Assembly (NCBI GenBank): GCA_003313425.1
Contig: NHZP01000017.1
Location: 62,001 to 126,000, forward strand
Direction: 5' to 3'
DNA: 64,000 bases
Origin: Pseudopyrenochaeta lycopersici
Taxonomy: Eukaryota; Ascomycota; Dothideomycetes; Pleosporales; Pseudopyrenochaetaceae
The first letter of the stretch is position 1. Every line of letters starts with the position of its first letter. The notes beneath the pieces are model-generated. The model searched no databases and was not told the DNA's origin. It was given only the letters and a program-made list of their open reading frames with translations. The position numbers and the translations under genes are program-made. Positions 45,507 through 56,918 of the stretch are shown here, piece by piece.

Positions 45507-48096
45507 ATGCCAAAGTTTGATCGGGCAGTTCCTGCTCCTGCCACTCAGATGGCGATCGTTGTCGAAGCAACCCACAGTTCGGACCCCAAACCTCGGCGAA
45601 CCAACTCTCTTGCATTTGCAAGCACCGACTGCCACAAATGCGCCACCAGTGGAATCGCCTGTGATAGATCGCGGCCCTGCTGTTCGACATGCATGGCCAA
45701 AGGGCTGAAATGCCCGGGTTTCGCCACGCCTCTCTCGTGGGATCACAGGAGGATGTTAGGTCCACAATCCGTTCCAGCGTCCCGGGCTTCATCGATTGAA
45801 GGCCAAGAGGCAACAGCAGGCGTATCACAGCCTTTGAGGTCACAATTCAACACAGATTCCAACCATTGCCAGAAGAAATTCCGCTTCGTCACCAGGCCGC
45901 CCACAAAGCGTCGCAAAGTCGCCGGTCAACCGCCCGCCCAGGCTGCTCGCGCGCAGAAAACCGCTACAGATATCTCCGCAGCCGAACGTTCAGTTGTCCC
46001 CTCAACTATAGTTCAACTTCCCGAATTGTCAGACGAGCAGCGTACCTGTGAAGAGCAAGCTGTGACTTCTGCCCCAAATGAGGCCCTATTCAACTTGGAC
46101 GGCGTCGATGCTCTACCAGCTCCCGCAACAGCTGTTGAGACAACCCTAGCCTCACAGTTCGGACCCAACTTTGTCCCTGATGAGACATCCACGGACTTTG
46201 ATGCCAATTTTTCTTGGGATGAGCTAGTCGACGGAGCTTGTTCTTTGGACGCATCTGACTCATCTGTATGTGACACTGGGGTTGGTGAATGCTTCAATTT
46301 ACCGCAGAACGAAGACGTTGACGCGGTCTCGACTGCTGCACCAGCTGAAGGCGCATTGTCGATTTTTGCGTACGATTCCATCGCTGGATTGGACAACTCC
46401 ATTGGGATCACCACGTTTCAAGGACTTCAAGACCTGCTGCAAGAGCAGCACCATGGCCCAAGGATTTCACCGATCCCCGCTGCATCTCAAATCTTCCCTC
46501 TTTGCATCCCTCCATCAGTGGAACCATTTTACGATACACTCTTGAATATGTGTAAGTTCACCGCCATCTATTCGAGCCTCGTTCATCTAGCAAGACTACG
46601 AGGTATGTTTACTGAGTGTACGAATAGATGAATCTGAGTTTTGCATCTTGCCAGTCACACACGATATGAAGCTCAACCCCTTTCGCTGTCGACGAGACAC
46701 TTCTCGCAGCAGTGGACTCTTATACCACTCCATTATGGCGCTTTCCTACCAGCATCTGAACTACACGACAAACACTTGGCCGAGAGAAGCCAATGAGCAT
46801 CGTAGTCGTGCACGTGAGGAACTCAGCCTAGCCCTCGCCAATACTCATCCTGGAGGCTTGCCCCTCCACTTGCTAGATTCTATATTGATAAATTTCGTCC
46901 TCGAGGTAGGTTGTGCTTGGAGCCGGCAATCTTGATCTTGGCTGACACAATGCACAAGTGTACTTTGTCTGCATCTGGGCCATGGACATACTATTTAATG
47001 CAGGCGGTGACGGTGCTGGAGGCTGCGGGAGGTGTTGCCGCGTTGCAAAAGCCGCGGGTGCGGTCGCAGGTCGCGATGTTACTATGGTATTTCTCCTGCA
47101 AGTCTTCTGTGTCAGTGGTGACTAACCTAGATGTGCAATAGGTGGGATGCTACGCTAGCTCTTGTGTCCAAGCAAGGCCTAGTCATAGACGCATCCTACT
47201 ATGAGTACCTCATCCAGCATGAGCATCAGGATGAGTGGTCGTTCTATGACCTCAGCGGCTGTTCGACGGCGTTATTCAAGTTGCTCGTGGACCTAGCTCA
47301 ATTAGCTGCCCAACAGGAAATTGCACAAAATATGAAGTGGCTGAGGTTTGACCCTTGCCCGGTATACGCCATTGAGAAGCAGCTTCGCGAACTTATCCTG
47401 GACGACGGGACTTACAAAGGACATCGTAGACAATCAGCGACTCAAAGGAATGACGGATTTAGTGTTGATATTGATGATAAAGGTAACTTTGATCAATGCG
47501 CAGAAGAAGAAGCGGTCAACAGGCAATCCGACACCAACCACTGCCTTGAAGCGTGGCGATATGGCCTCCTTACCTACATCTACCGTGTGTTCATGGTAGA
47601 TAGAAGCAAGCAGAGTCCAAAGCCATCCAAAGCACCAAAAGCGCCGTCGCGACTCTGGACAGCAACAAGCGGACAGACAAATAGTAGAGCTACAAGCAAT
47701 TCCTCGATTCCGCATCATAAATTCGGTGGAGCATGCGGTGTTCGACGCTTGCTGCTTTATTCAGCGAGGGAGACCATGAATCACATCCGCGCGGTCCGGC
47801 GTTCGTCTCAGACACAAAAACAGCTCCTCCTCCCCATTTTCTGGGCCAGCAGTGAACTCTCGGCTCCAGAGTCGCGCGAATTTGCTCGCAGCTATTGCAT
47901 GTGGTGGGCGGACAAGAGCCGTTACCAGATGTTCTCATCGGCTGCGGCTGTTCTCAGTGAGATCTGGGAACAAGTCGACACATCCGCTGGACTTCCAGAC
48001 GGCTCCAAGATGCCTTGGTGGGGTACAGTCATTGCCCAGACGACAGAAGGTGGTCCTGGTATCCAGAAAGCTGGTATTCATTTTCTCTTTGGCTGA
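45507..48096 (+). CDS. Zn2Cys6 transcription factor, likely cluster regulator
   Basis: Four exons: 45507-46551, 46655-46905, 46959-47086, 47142-48096. Introns are 103, 53 and 55 bp; 792 residues. The binuclear zinc cluster has C42, C45, C52, C59, C62 and C69 (Cx2Cx6Cx6Cx2Cx6C). A long Ser/Ala/Pro-rich linker follows to about residue 320. The C-terminal half resembles the fungal-specific transcription factor domain 2 (HSIMALSYQHLNY; FWASSELSAPESREFARSY). An internal Met at residue 15 is an alternative start. It lies in the middle of the cluster, divergent from the acetyltransferase and convergent with the D-amino-acid-oxidase-type gene (147 bp apart), so a pathway-specific role is likely but inferred. 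Confidence 0.92.
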
Positions 48097-48242
48097 GCTA
48101 GCTGTCAACCCTTTGAGCGCCCATTGGTCTGTCCACCGACACCTTGACCAATTTTGCACAGTTTCGAGGTCTTCCGATCAACTGAATCTTGAGAGAGTGT
48201 TAGCCATTATTGCAAACAGCAGGAAAACCACAGACACGAACC

Positions 48243-49580
48243 TCATAGACTGGCTCTTTGCTGGAGCGCTGCCCGAACAAGCCCAGCCGCAACCTCGGCA
48301 CAGCCATAGGAGTTCTGATAACCTGCACCGCCGGCGCCGTAGTTATGCACAACCCATACTCCATTAATGCGCTGCTTCTCAATTCTTGTTCCCTTCTCTC
48401 TGACGGGTCTCAGGCCCACGCCGTGACGAATAATATCAAGGTGCTCAATACCCTTACCACCCGTCAACTCCGGACACATCGCCACAGCCCGCTTCATAAT
48501 TCGGATAGCTTGATTAGGATCGACCTGAGATTCGGTATTACCTTTTTGATATGTCCCACCAAGGATAGTGCCACCACCAGCAGCCCTGGTCATGATATAG
48601 CAAGCCTCGTCTTCACCGTCCTCAGTGCTTGAAACGTTAAGCATGGCAGGCGCTTCGTTGCGCACAATGACAATCTGCCCGCGTGCGGGCACGACAGTCT
48701 TATCCTCGACGCCACCTAGCTTCGAAGCCATTAGGCCGGTGCAGTTGACGACAACATCAACGTGCGGCATGTCTTCAGTGGGGCGTGCAGCGTCCAGAAT
48801 ATGGTCGAATGTTGCGCGTCTTAGTTTCACGCCGTTCTTGAGGCATTGTGATACGAGCCAGGGAAGGTAGATGGCAGTATTGATGCAGACTGAGGTAAAG
48901 GAGGTAGCCGAGTCAAAGCCAGGCCGGAGCTGATGCTTTGGCAGAGAATGGAACTGTGATGAGTGTAAGCAGGCCTGGTTGTTTACAGCAATTTTGAAAA
49001 TACTTACGTTGGGCACAACGTCCTTGAACCAAGGGCTGGGCGAGAGAAGCTCCGAAAACCAATCTGATGTTGCCCCACCGCCTTTCAGGTCCTTGTTTCG
49101 AGTGTGTATTACGCATTCTAAAGTTGTCAGTCCCGCTTCGTGCAACTGTGCCACATAGTTCACACACCTTGAAAGTGGACGCCGGCCTCAGGGTGGTTAT
49201 TCGCAAGATCTTGCAGCCGCTCCCATGTGTCTCGATCCCATTTTGACGCTTCTGTGCCGCGAACCGATACTCTATATGATATTAGCAAAAGCCTTTCAGC
49301 CGGATAAACATCATTGAGTCTCACGGCATGTAATTGGCGCCTGCCCATGGTGAGGCGTATTCGATGTCGTAATCGCCAGGCATGTGCTTCGCCGCGATCA
49401 CGACATTGACATTAGGATCGCGAGACAGCAGCAAGGCGGTGGTGAGGCCCGCTACACCCGCACTACAAATACTTGTAATTAGAGATAAACATCTTCACTT
49501 GCGCACGTAGCAAGGAGGATTGTCGATGAAGTGACTGGCGGCTTCACATACCCGATCACCACAACGTTCCTTCGGTCCAT
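48243..49580 (-). CDS. FAD-dependent D-amino acid oxidase family enzyme
   Basis: Five exons: 49580-49552, 49462-49325, 49271-49168, 49117-49008, 48953-48243. Introns are 89, 53, 50 and 54 bp; 363 residues, the usual DAO length. FAD motif GAGVAG (10-15) is split by intron 1. SPWAGANY, the HGVGLRPVR segment that carries the substrate-carboxylate Arg in DAO and D-aspartate oxidase, and the C-terminal YGAGGAGYQNSYG are present. It oxidises D-amino acids to imino acids, which hydrolyse to keto acids plus ammonia, with H2O2. The C-terminus RASL is at best a weak peroxisomal signal. D-Asp versus neutral D-amino acid preference cannot be read off. Its start faces the hydrolase gene across a 678-bp divergent region. 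Confidence 0.92.
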
Positions 49581-50258
49581 TTATTTCCTCCTGGGTCCGA
49601 ATACTTTTGGTTTGTACAAGACGCTGAAGTTGTTGCAAGAGTTGAATTCGGGTGTTTAAAAGGGTTTTTCTTAGAGCCTGCGACAAGCTTTGGGGTAGCA
49701 ATAGCAGGAGATTTACTACTTTGCTAATTCAAGCCGATGTCTTAAATAGGATCCACATATACTAGGACAAGTTTGGCAGAATCACTGACAAATTGACAGC
49801 CAAATTCATGATCCCACACTCGGATGATCAAGCATTCTAATTTCTGGCTAGGTCTGATTTTATGTTGTCTTGGACGGATTAGGACATTTCCTCTTCTGGA
49901 CCTTCAACCATTTCCCGAACGCGTGCTAAACAATGGCGTGATGAGGTCGGGATGAGTTTGATGTTATGTATTGAGCTGCAACATCTACCTTCTTGCCCAC
50001 TCTTGCTTTCCAAATCACCGACCATGTTTTGGCCGATGAAGCGCGAAGCCTACATGTGATGAGGAGGGTCCCACTTTCCGCATCGGGTAATCGGATATCC
50101 CGCTAAAGCTGACCGCTTACCAGCAGAAGGGGGGGGGGTAGCAACAACCTCTACGATGAAAAGAGTCGGATGAAAGGGATTGCAGCATAATCGTCATCGC
50201 AACCGCGCAGCGCGCGATTGTCTTCGTAAGTTCTGAGGTGTTCGAATCGACCGCCATC
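49581..50258. promoter_or_regulatory. Divergent upstream region: D-amino acid oxidase / hydrolase
   Basis: 678 bp between start codons. Contains a run of ten G at 50129-50138. No gene seen. Confidence 0.4.
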
Positions 50259-51474
50259 ATGTCCGACGAGGCGTGGGATCGTGTCATTGATGGACTAAAA
50301 GCCGCAACTTACGACAAGTTCTCACGGGATTTCAGCGTCTTCACCGGCTGGTACACATCTGCCCATGGCTTTGATGAGATAAGGGTACATATTCTCGTAC
50401 CTAAGGAATTGTCATCAGCGCAAACGACAGGCCTGAGGCCAGTCTTGGTCCGCATACATGGTGGATATCTAGTCAGTAGAACTCGCTACGGTTTCTTCAA
50501 AGCGCCGTTTCGCAACTCGGCCTGGCTGATGTAGCATCAGGTTACCGGATCAAGTCTATACCCACCGTGGCTGAGTGACTGGGTGCTGCAACTCGCCATT
50601 CGCGCAGGTGCCATCATTGTGTCCCCCAATTATCGTCTAATGCCAGAGGCTACAGGAAACGAGATTGTGGACGATATGGATGCTTTCTGGTCGTGGTTAC
50701 GGCAGGGGGGAGTAGACTCTACCCTTGCCAGTGGGAGTAACAAAGCCATGCGAACTGATCTCGACCAGGTGCTTGTGCTAGGCGAGAGTGCTGGTACGTG
50801 GCTCTGATTCCATCTGGGCTCTGTGCAGACTGTGACCGAAACTCGTAACTAATCTATCTTGCACAGGAGGCTATCTTGCCGTGCAGCTAGCCTTGAGCTA
50901 TCCGAAAGACATCACTGCTTTAGTTGCACTGTATCCACTGCTCAATCCCGAATCAGCCTTTTACACAACAGCCTACCCAAAACCTATCCTGGGCATACCC
51001 AATAGACCCCTCAGTATTGTGCATGATCATGTCAGCAAATTCAAGAAAGCCTCTGGAAATGTTGCTCGTAATGTCACCGAGGCAGATCCGCCCGATCGCC
51101 TAGCTCTCTCATTCGCCATCGTTCAAAATGGTCTCTATCTAGAGTATTTGGGGAGCGAGGATAGACGGCTCTTTCCGATGCGTCGACTCGAATCAGATAC
51201 TGACGCCGACGGCATGGGTCGCGGAAATGAACTGCCGCCCATGTTCATATGCCATGGGAAAGACGATACTGCTGTTCCGTATGAAGGGACGCAGCTTTTC
51301 ATAGATAAGATGGTCAAATTACGGCCTCTCGCACGACATCATTTAGAGTTGCAACCAGGCGACCACGGCTTTGATGCGGACGCATCGATTGACAATACTG
51401 AGTGGTTGAAGCGTGGTCTGGACTTCGTAACTCCGTCATGGTTGAAGGGAAGACGCGTTTTAAACCTGCTATGA
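50259..51474 (+). CDS. Alpha/beta hydrolase, hormone-sensitive-lipase type
   Basis: Three exons: 50259-50471, 50541-50793, 50867-51474. Introns are 69 and 73 bp; 357 residues. Oxyanion-hole motif HGG (67-69), nucleophile GESAG (Ser about 154, split by intron 2), Asp in GKDDTAVP and His in GDHGFD give a complete triad. The start MSDEAWD at 50259 is preferred to a longer non-ATG extension. There is no signal peptide. The family hydrolyses short esters, lactones or amides, and fungal members often sit in metabolite clusters. It could release an amine-bearing acid or alcohol before transport or oxidation; the substrate is unknown. Confidence 0.92.
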
Positions 51475-52138
51475 TTGTATTGAATAGTATCAGTAGCGAT
51501 GACTTCCTTTCCGGCGAGTACACTATTGTGACATCGGCCTGCCTCTCCTTCCTAAAGAAGACATGTCGGATACCTACGCGAGGCGTTGGAGGTATGTGGC
51601 GTTTCAACCAGCGCCTAGAACAAAAGAAATGGCCCGTAGCTACCTATTTCACCACACAACGGCGCCGTCGTCTGCCTATCAAGCTTTGATCGCAAAAGCG
51701 GTACAAGTAAGCTATCAACGTGCGCTTAATCTACACAATCTCTCTCTTGTCTCGTAGCCATCGTAACTTTGAGTGGGCCTTCGCAAATCTGGAGCTTATC
51801 TCTGGCCCATTGTGATCAGCTCCCTGAAGGTACTACATCCACAAATGACGATATCGCAGGATGATATCCAATTGACCTAAGATTTCCGTACAGGGTGTAA
51901 CTCACTTTGGGGCTTTCCCCGCAGCCTCCCCGCATCCAGATATCGGACCTTCTGATGGTCCGTTTTACCTAACGTGTCAATTCTGATAACCCCCGGGTGG
52001 CCGGATACCAGCCGAGCAACACTAGTCCTTACCAGATCTACTGCCCTGTTCTTGATATATTCAGGGCGCCCTCCACGGCATCTTTCATTTTTGATTCTTA
52101 ACTATCCCTTTCTTCTTTATCTTGCCAGCAATCCCAAA
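51475..52138. other. Intergenic, promoter of the permease
   Basis: 664 bp with pyrimidine-rich sequence just before the permease ATG (CCCTTTCTTCTTTATC, about 52105). Short frames only. Confidence 0.5.
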
Positions 52139-54054
52139 ATGCAACTAGATATGAAAGACGAAGTCCCGACCTACGTCGAGGACCATATAAGTGTGGATGA
52201 ATCAGCTCGTTTCGAGGAGCTCGATGATGCTGTCCTTCGAGCTCAAGGCCACGAGTCGGCTTTGGAACGTTCTTTCACATGGCTCGGTGCTACTGGATTG
52301 GCTGTCAGGTGAGTGTTTCGACATACGTTCCAGCCGCAGCAACATCGAAGCAATTAATACATATACAATAGCATCACAAATTCATGGCTCACATATGCCT
52401 CCTGCTTTGGAATTGTCCTGAGTTATGGCGGTCCTCAGTCTGCAGTGTTCGGGGTTATGTGCTCAGCGGTCACACAGTGGATTGTGCTCCTTGGCCTAGC
52501 TGAGCTGGGGTCTGCCATGCCATCTTCAGGTGCAAGTTCAGCCTTTCAAATCCAACGAGAAATCACCAAATAACTGTGAGGTAGGGAGCATTCCACTATA
52601 CATTCATTATCGCGCCCGAAAGGACGCGGAAATTCGCAGCGTACGTCGTGGGTGTCATCAATATCGTTGCCTGGTGGGTCGGTACGGCGTCGGGCACCAT
52701 CTACACAGCCATATCAGCCTTCGGCATCGCTGCATTCCTGAACCCAGATTTAGCCGCGAACCAGTGGCAGGTATACCTATGCTATCTTTTGGTTATCATC
52801 CTGACTCGTAAGTGTATGGTTCTAAGACGTCCCGTGGAATACGAGCTAACATAATTTGCAGTCGTACCGGTGTTTGTCGTTCCTCATCGGCATATTGATT
52901 CACTCACTCAGACATCGATGTTGTTGTCAATCATCGGCTTTCTCACGGTGATCATGACATGTCTCATCATGGGCCGTGGAGAATATCAGCCTGGATCTTT
53001 CATCACCAGCAATCGAAACATCAGTGGCTGGCCAAGTGGCGTTGGCTGGCTCTTAAGTATTGGCGTAGGGCAGTACTGCTTCTTCGGAGCAGGCGCTGTG
53101 ACTCATATCGTCGAAGAGCTACCCCGTCCAGGAAAGAGACTACCTCAAGTTATCAATTTGACGATGCTGATTGGTATCTCGACCGCCGTTCCTTGGATTA
53201 TTTCAATGTGCTTCACGATCAAGGACCTCGAGGCTGTCCAGAAGTCCTTCCTGCCAGCCATGGAGGTCTTCTATCAGGCAACAGGGAGCAAGACAGCTGC
53301 CACAATCCTACAAGCGCAACTCACTTTCCTATATTATGTTAAGTCAACCAACGTATTCCAGCCTTGTCTGGTGTATGCTGACAATCCATCTTCAGCATGC
53401 GTGCCAAGTCAGTGGATCACTAGCAGTCGTATTACCTGGGCATTGGCTCGCGATGTAAGTGTTTCTCGGCTCTCACGGTAGACGCTCTGACGAACTCTCG
53501 CTACAGAATGGCTTGCCCTTTTCCAATTACTTTAAAGAAGTGCACCCGAAGCTCGGCTTTCCTGTTCGAACAACGATTTTATCTGCTGGATTCTGCGCTG
53601 TGTATGGTCTCCTCTACATCGCCAGTACCGCTGCCTTCAACTCGATCATTAATACTGCCATTGTACTGCTGAATATCACCTTCGTAGTACCACAGGGGAT
53701 CTTGGCGACGCAAGGTCGCTCGAGGTTACCAAAATCCCAATTCAGTCTTGGTCGATACGGCTACTTTGTCAATTGGTTCTCGGTCATTTGGCTCATAATC
53801 TCTGGCGTCTTTTTCTGCTTTCCTGGCGCAAAGGCCATCACACTAGGTTCTATGAACTAGTAAGTCGACACCCTATCTATATGCTTCATTGAAGTTATTT
53901 TCGGTTTGTTCTAACGTGTTCATACAGTTCCTCCGTGGTGCTTGTTGGCATCTTCGTCGCGGTTGTGTTGATGTACCTCCATCAACGAAAGACGTTCAAC
54001 GGTCCCCAGATCAATCGCGAGCTGCTCAATCTGTGCAGTGCCAATACACACTGA
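52139..54054 (+). CDS. APC-superfamily GABA/choline-type permease, with a splice-phase conflict
   Basis: Exons read as 52139-52308, 52372-52529, 52585-52807, 52862-53454, 53507-53859, 53928-54054 (about 540 residues, the usual length). N-terminal ITNSWLTYAS, YGGPQS and AELGSAMPSSG, then APERTRKFAAYVVG and SQWITSSRITWALARDNGLPFSNYF, are typical of fungal GABA/choline/amino acid permeases with about 12 membrane segments. It would import an amine or amino acid at the plasma membrane. Odd: exon 2 ends with one base over (TCA G|GTGCAA) while exon 3 needs phase 0 (GTAG|GGAGCA), and I found no other splice pair that restores frame. A 58-bp intron-like stretch (53340-53397) is also in frame when retained. 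One indel, unusual splicing or early decay are all possible. Confidence 0.82.
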
Positions 54055-54384
54055 TGGCAGGCAGCCCTGTCGACACTTGCTTTATGGAGGGTGCAAGTCA
54101 CCCTATGGTTGATAGGGCCCCAAAGTGTGGTGTGCCAGCGAAATATCTTGCGATTTCCTAAGGCACGATGTATTATTCATTGTTATCTAGCTTGAGATTT
54201 ACAGTAACATGGTTTAAACTGATTTCTAGCTCATGGTTTAATCCGAGAACATCTGCACTTTGCTTCTATGTCTATACACCGAAGGTTGTCCTAACAGTAC
54301 TTCGCAACAGCGCCGAATCTCAAATATACGATTATGACGGTGAGGAGCTAGCACCCCCATGGTTTAGATCACGAAAACGTAATT

Positions 54385-55274
54385 CTAAGGGATAGTAATC
54401 ACAGGCTTGCTCCGCCGCTTTCGGCTCTCCTCGGTTTCGAGAAGTTGGTAGTCCGGTGCCGACGCATTCCCACAAGCACAAGGCATGATCTCATATGTCC
54501 TGACCTCTGTGTTGGTCCATGACGTCCCGGGCATATCCCATGTGATATTTTCCGTTTGGCCTTTATTCATCGCTGTGGAAGTCGTCAGTGATTGCTTGCC
54601 CATCCCTTCAGGCTCAACCCACCTTGCTCAACACCACTGCCCTCCCAATCATCGGTAAAGTAGTGCAGAAAACCGCCATGCGTGACCAGAACTATTTCGG
54701 GATTCTGTACCTCAGCTTCATGCAATCGCTGTACCTGTGCCCAGATAAGGTGGCGCGCTTTCTTCGCTCGCTGTCGGAGTGCGTCACGGGTTGGCGCCCA
54801 CTTGCACGACAGCTTGTCGTTCCAGCCATCGTGCACCAGGCTAAGATCTACTGGCCATTCATTTTCATGGCAGCGCTGGCGCAACAATTCGGGGTCTAGG
54901 CCGGTGTCGCTGACAAGATCTGTTGTCTCTTGCGCCTCCGGAAGCGCAATGATATTTGGGGCGCAATGGTCGCTTCCCAGAACGGCCCCAAAGGAAAGAT
55001 AAGCCGTTTGGAGGGTTCGCGTCAGGGGTGATGCTATGACCTGTGAGATGCGTGACTGCAATGAGTGACTATCAGCGAGGTCAGCGCATTGCTTGATGCC
55101 GAGCGGAGTCAGAAAGGGGTCGACGAGACCCCAGTACTCTTGCCCCAGGTTGTGATATCCCTAGAGCAGTACGTGTACATGTCAGCCAATCGAATCGCAA
55201 GGCAAATGTCACTACTTCTCCGCTTGACTCACCTGCGCGTGGCGGACGCAATGAATGAGAGGTACCGAACGCAT
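54385..55274 (-). CDS. Histidine phosphatase (phosphoglycerate-mutase-like)
   Basis: Three exons: 55274-55233, 55160-54623, 54572-54385. Introns are 72 and 50 bp; 255 residues. The 14-residue first exon ends in VRHAQ and joins GYHNLG, giving the catalytic RHA/GxxxN motif split by an intron. LTPLGIKQC and ASPLTRTLQTA follow, with the second catalytic His in THGGFLHYF and a C-terminal TEESRKRR typical of the fungal branch. Fungal members of this family are uncharacterised small-molecule phosphatases. It is the last gene of the island; any link to amine metabolism is unproven. Confidence 0.9.
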
Positions 55275-56315
55275 TTGTCCGAGCCGAAAGGCAGATCCGA
55301 TGTGATTTTCCTATCTGGGCAATCTCCTCTAGTATCCATCAAGCAAATGGACACACGGACTGACTATCTTATAGTGTATCGGCTCGCTGGCCCCGAGAAT
55401 TTCGCAGTGGTTCCGAAAGCTTTTTATTTTCGCCGACCGACTTAGGCAAAACCTAGGTATGTCCCGATTAGGCAACTGAGTTGCCCACCACACTCTCAGA
55501 ACAGCCTCTAATGGTAGGTTGAATACTATTGATACTTAATCACATCAATACAATTGCGGACACTGTGCTAAATTCCCCGTGACAATCCCTACACATATCC
55601 ATTTTATTACACGACACTTCGGAAATCGCCATTTACTTCCAGACGGACGATAAACGAGAATCATGACGGCCTTCCTTGCTTTCTTCTACAGCAATGCCAT
55701 CGGCCGGGCAAAAGCTACCTATTCCTCGTCGCCAAACAAACCAAAACAGTCACCTAACGAGGATCAAATCGCGAATTTTATACGCAATGCATACTCTTTC
55801 ATGTGTTCCCGGTTTCGTACTATCGAAAGTGGCCGGACAGAGCTCAACTTGAGAACAAATTGTGGGCTGGATCACTGTTAAGATCTAGACTGTAGGAAGG
55901 GCCTTTGCTCGGTTATGTATATATTCCTTTGGCGTAGTTCGCTGATGAGAGCAATGAATTGCTACTATGCCAAACGGTGTGGATGCCACGTGACTGATCT
56001 CCAGAGAGTCCTCCATACATAGAGAGCGCTCACCAACAAGCGGCCATGCTCGGGTATATAGGAACTCAAGTATCACTTGATACTAATGTTCAACTTGTCT
56101 AGCAATCTATCATTTGGATTTCTCTGAGCAAATCTTGATATATGCAAGCAGCATAAGAGCAATTGGATGCGCCGAACGTATGTAAGTGAGGTATTGACGG
56201 GAGCTTCGCTTGCCAGCTTGGCTGCTTGGTAGACTGAAAGTATTCCATTTATGGAGCATTAGCGCGCTCGCACTCGAGGCTGCCCGCCTCAGCTACTGCT
56301 GATACACTGGAGTAG
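55275..56315. other. Island edge, only weak ORFs
   Basis: Normal composition. A 72-codon plus frame at 55663-55881 (MTAFLAFFYSN...) has no recognised relatives and no clear splice partners. Nothing else is supported. Confidence 0.4.
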
Positions 56316-56495
56316 TGTTATGAACTAGCCCTATAGTAGATACTTATAGGCGTAGATATAGTATTAAGTTCCTTAGAAGTATTCCTCTTCTAAGTCTACC
56401 TCCTTTCTATATATGCGGAGTTCTCTCTGCGAGCTAACCCCTCTGAGTTCTACCCCTAACCCCTGGAGGCGCGGGCAAAGCCCGAGCCTATCACA
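56316..56495 (+). repeat. Solo LTR-E
   Basis: 180 bp from TGTTATGAAC to ...CTATCACA, flanked by AGTAG on both sides (56311-56315 and 56496-56500). Only mildly mutated. No second copy is in the window, so the LTR call rests on the TG...CA ends and the duplication. Confidence 0.8.
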
Positions 56496-56721
56496 AGTAG
56501 GGTGAAATAGCGTCCGATTCATAGAGCTACTAAACCCAGCCTTTCACACGCAGCGTCTTCGTAGAGCAATAGAGGATAGTATTAGTAGGTAAGGCTTAAC
56601 TTATTAATACAGATACTTTATTAGCGCGTAGATAGTTACTAAATATAAATTACTTTAGTAGTATATATATTAACTTTTACTATGTATAGCCTTAATTGTT
56701 ATAGATACTTCCTAGATAGAT

Positions 56722-56860
56722 ACTATATAGGAGTAGGAGGTTAGAATACTAATATTCCCTTTAGTTAGAGTCCTAAAAGGTAGGAGTAAGTAAAGTAATA
56801 AGAATATTATATAAATAAAGATAGAGTAAATACTTTTTATTTATCTATACTATCCTAAGG
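56722..56860 (-). repeat. Dispersed repeat, inverted copy of 59100-59236
   Basis: The reverse complement matches 59100-59236, sharing TTCTTATTACTTTACTTA and GACTCTAACTAAAGGGA and an ACTCCTATATA edge, with transitions. Probably parts of one LTR family in opposite orientations; the ends could not be fixed. Confidence 0.55.
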
Positions 56861-56918
56861 ATAACTAACTAGTTATCTCTATTAAGACTATAAGAAAATC
56901 TATAAAATATATTTATAG

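Noticed and set aside
53340..53397. 58-bp intron in the permease
   Set aside because: Has GT and AG ends, but removing it breaks the frame while keeping it leaves an open frame; left unspliced in the model, with doubt noted.
36537..55274. Classical secondary-metabolite cluster
   Set aside because: No PKS, NRPS, terpene cyclase or prenyltransferase frame is present; a catabolic or tailoring role fits better.
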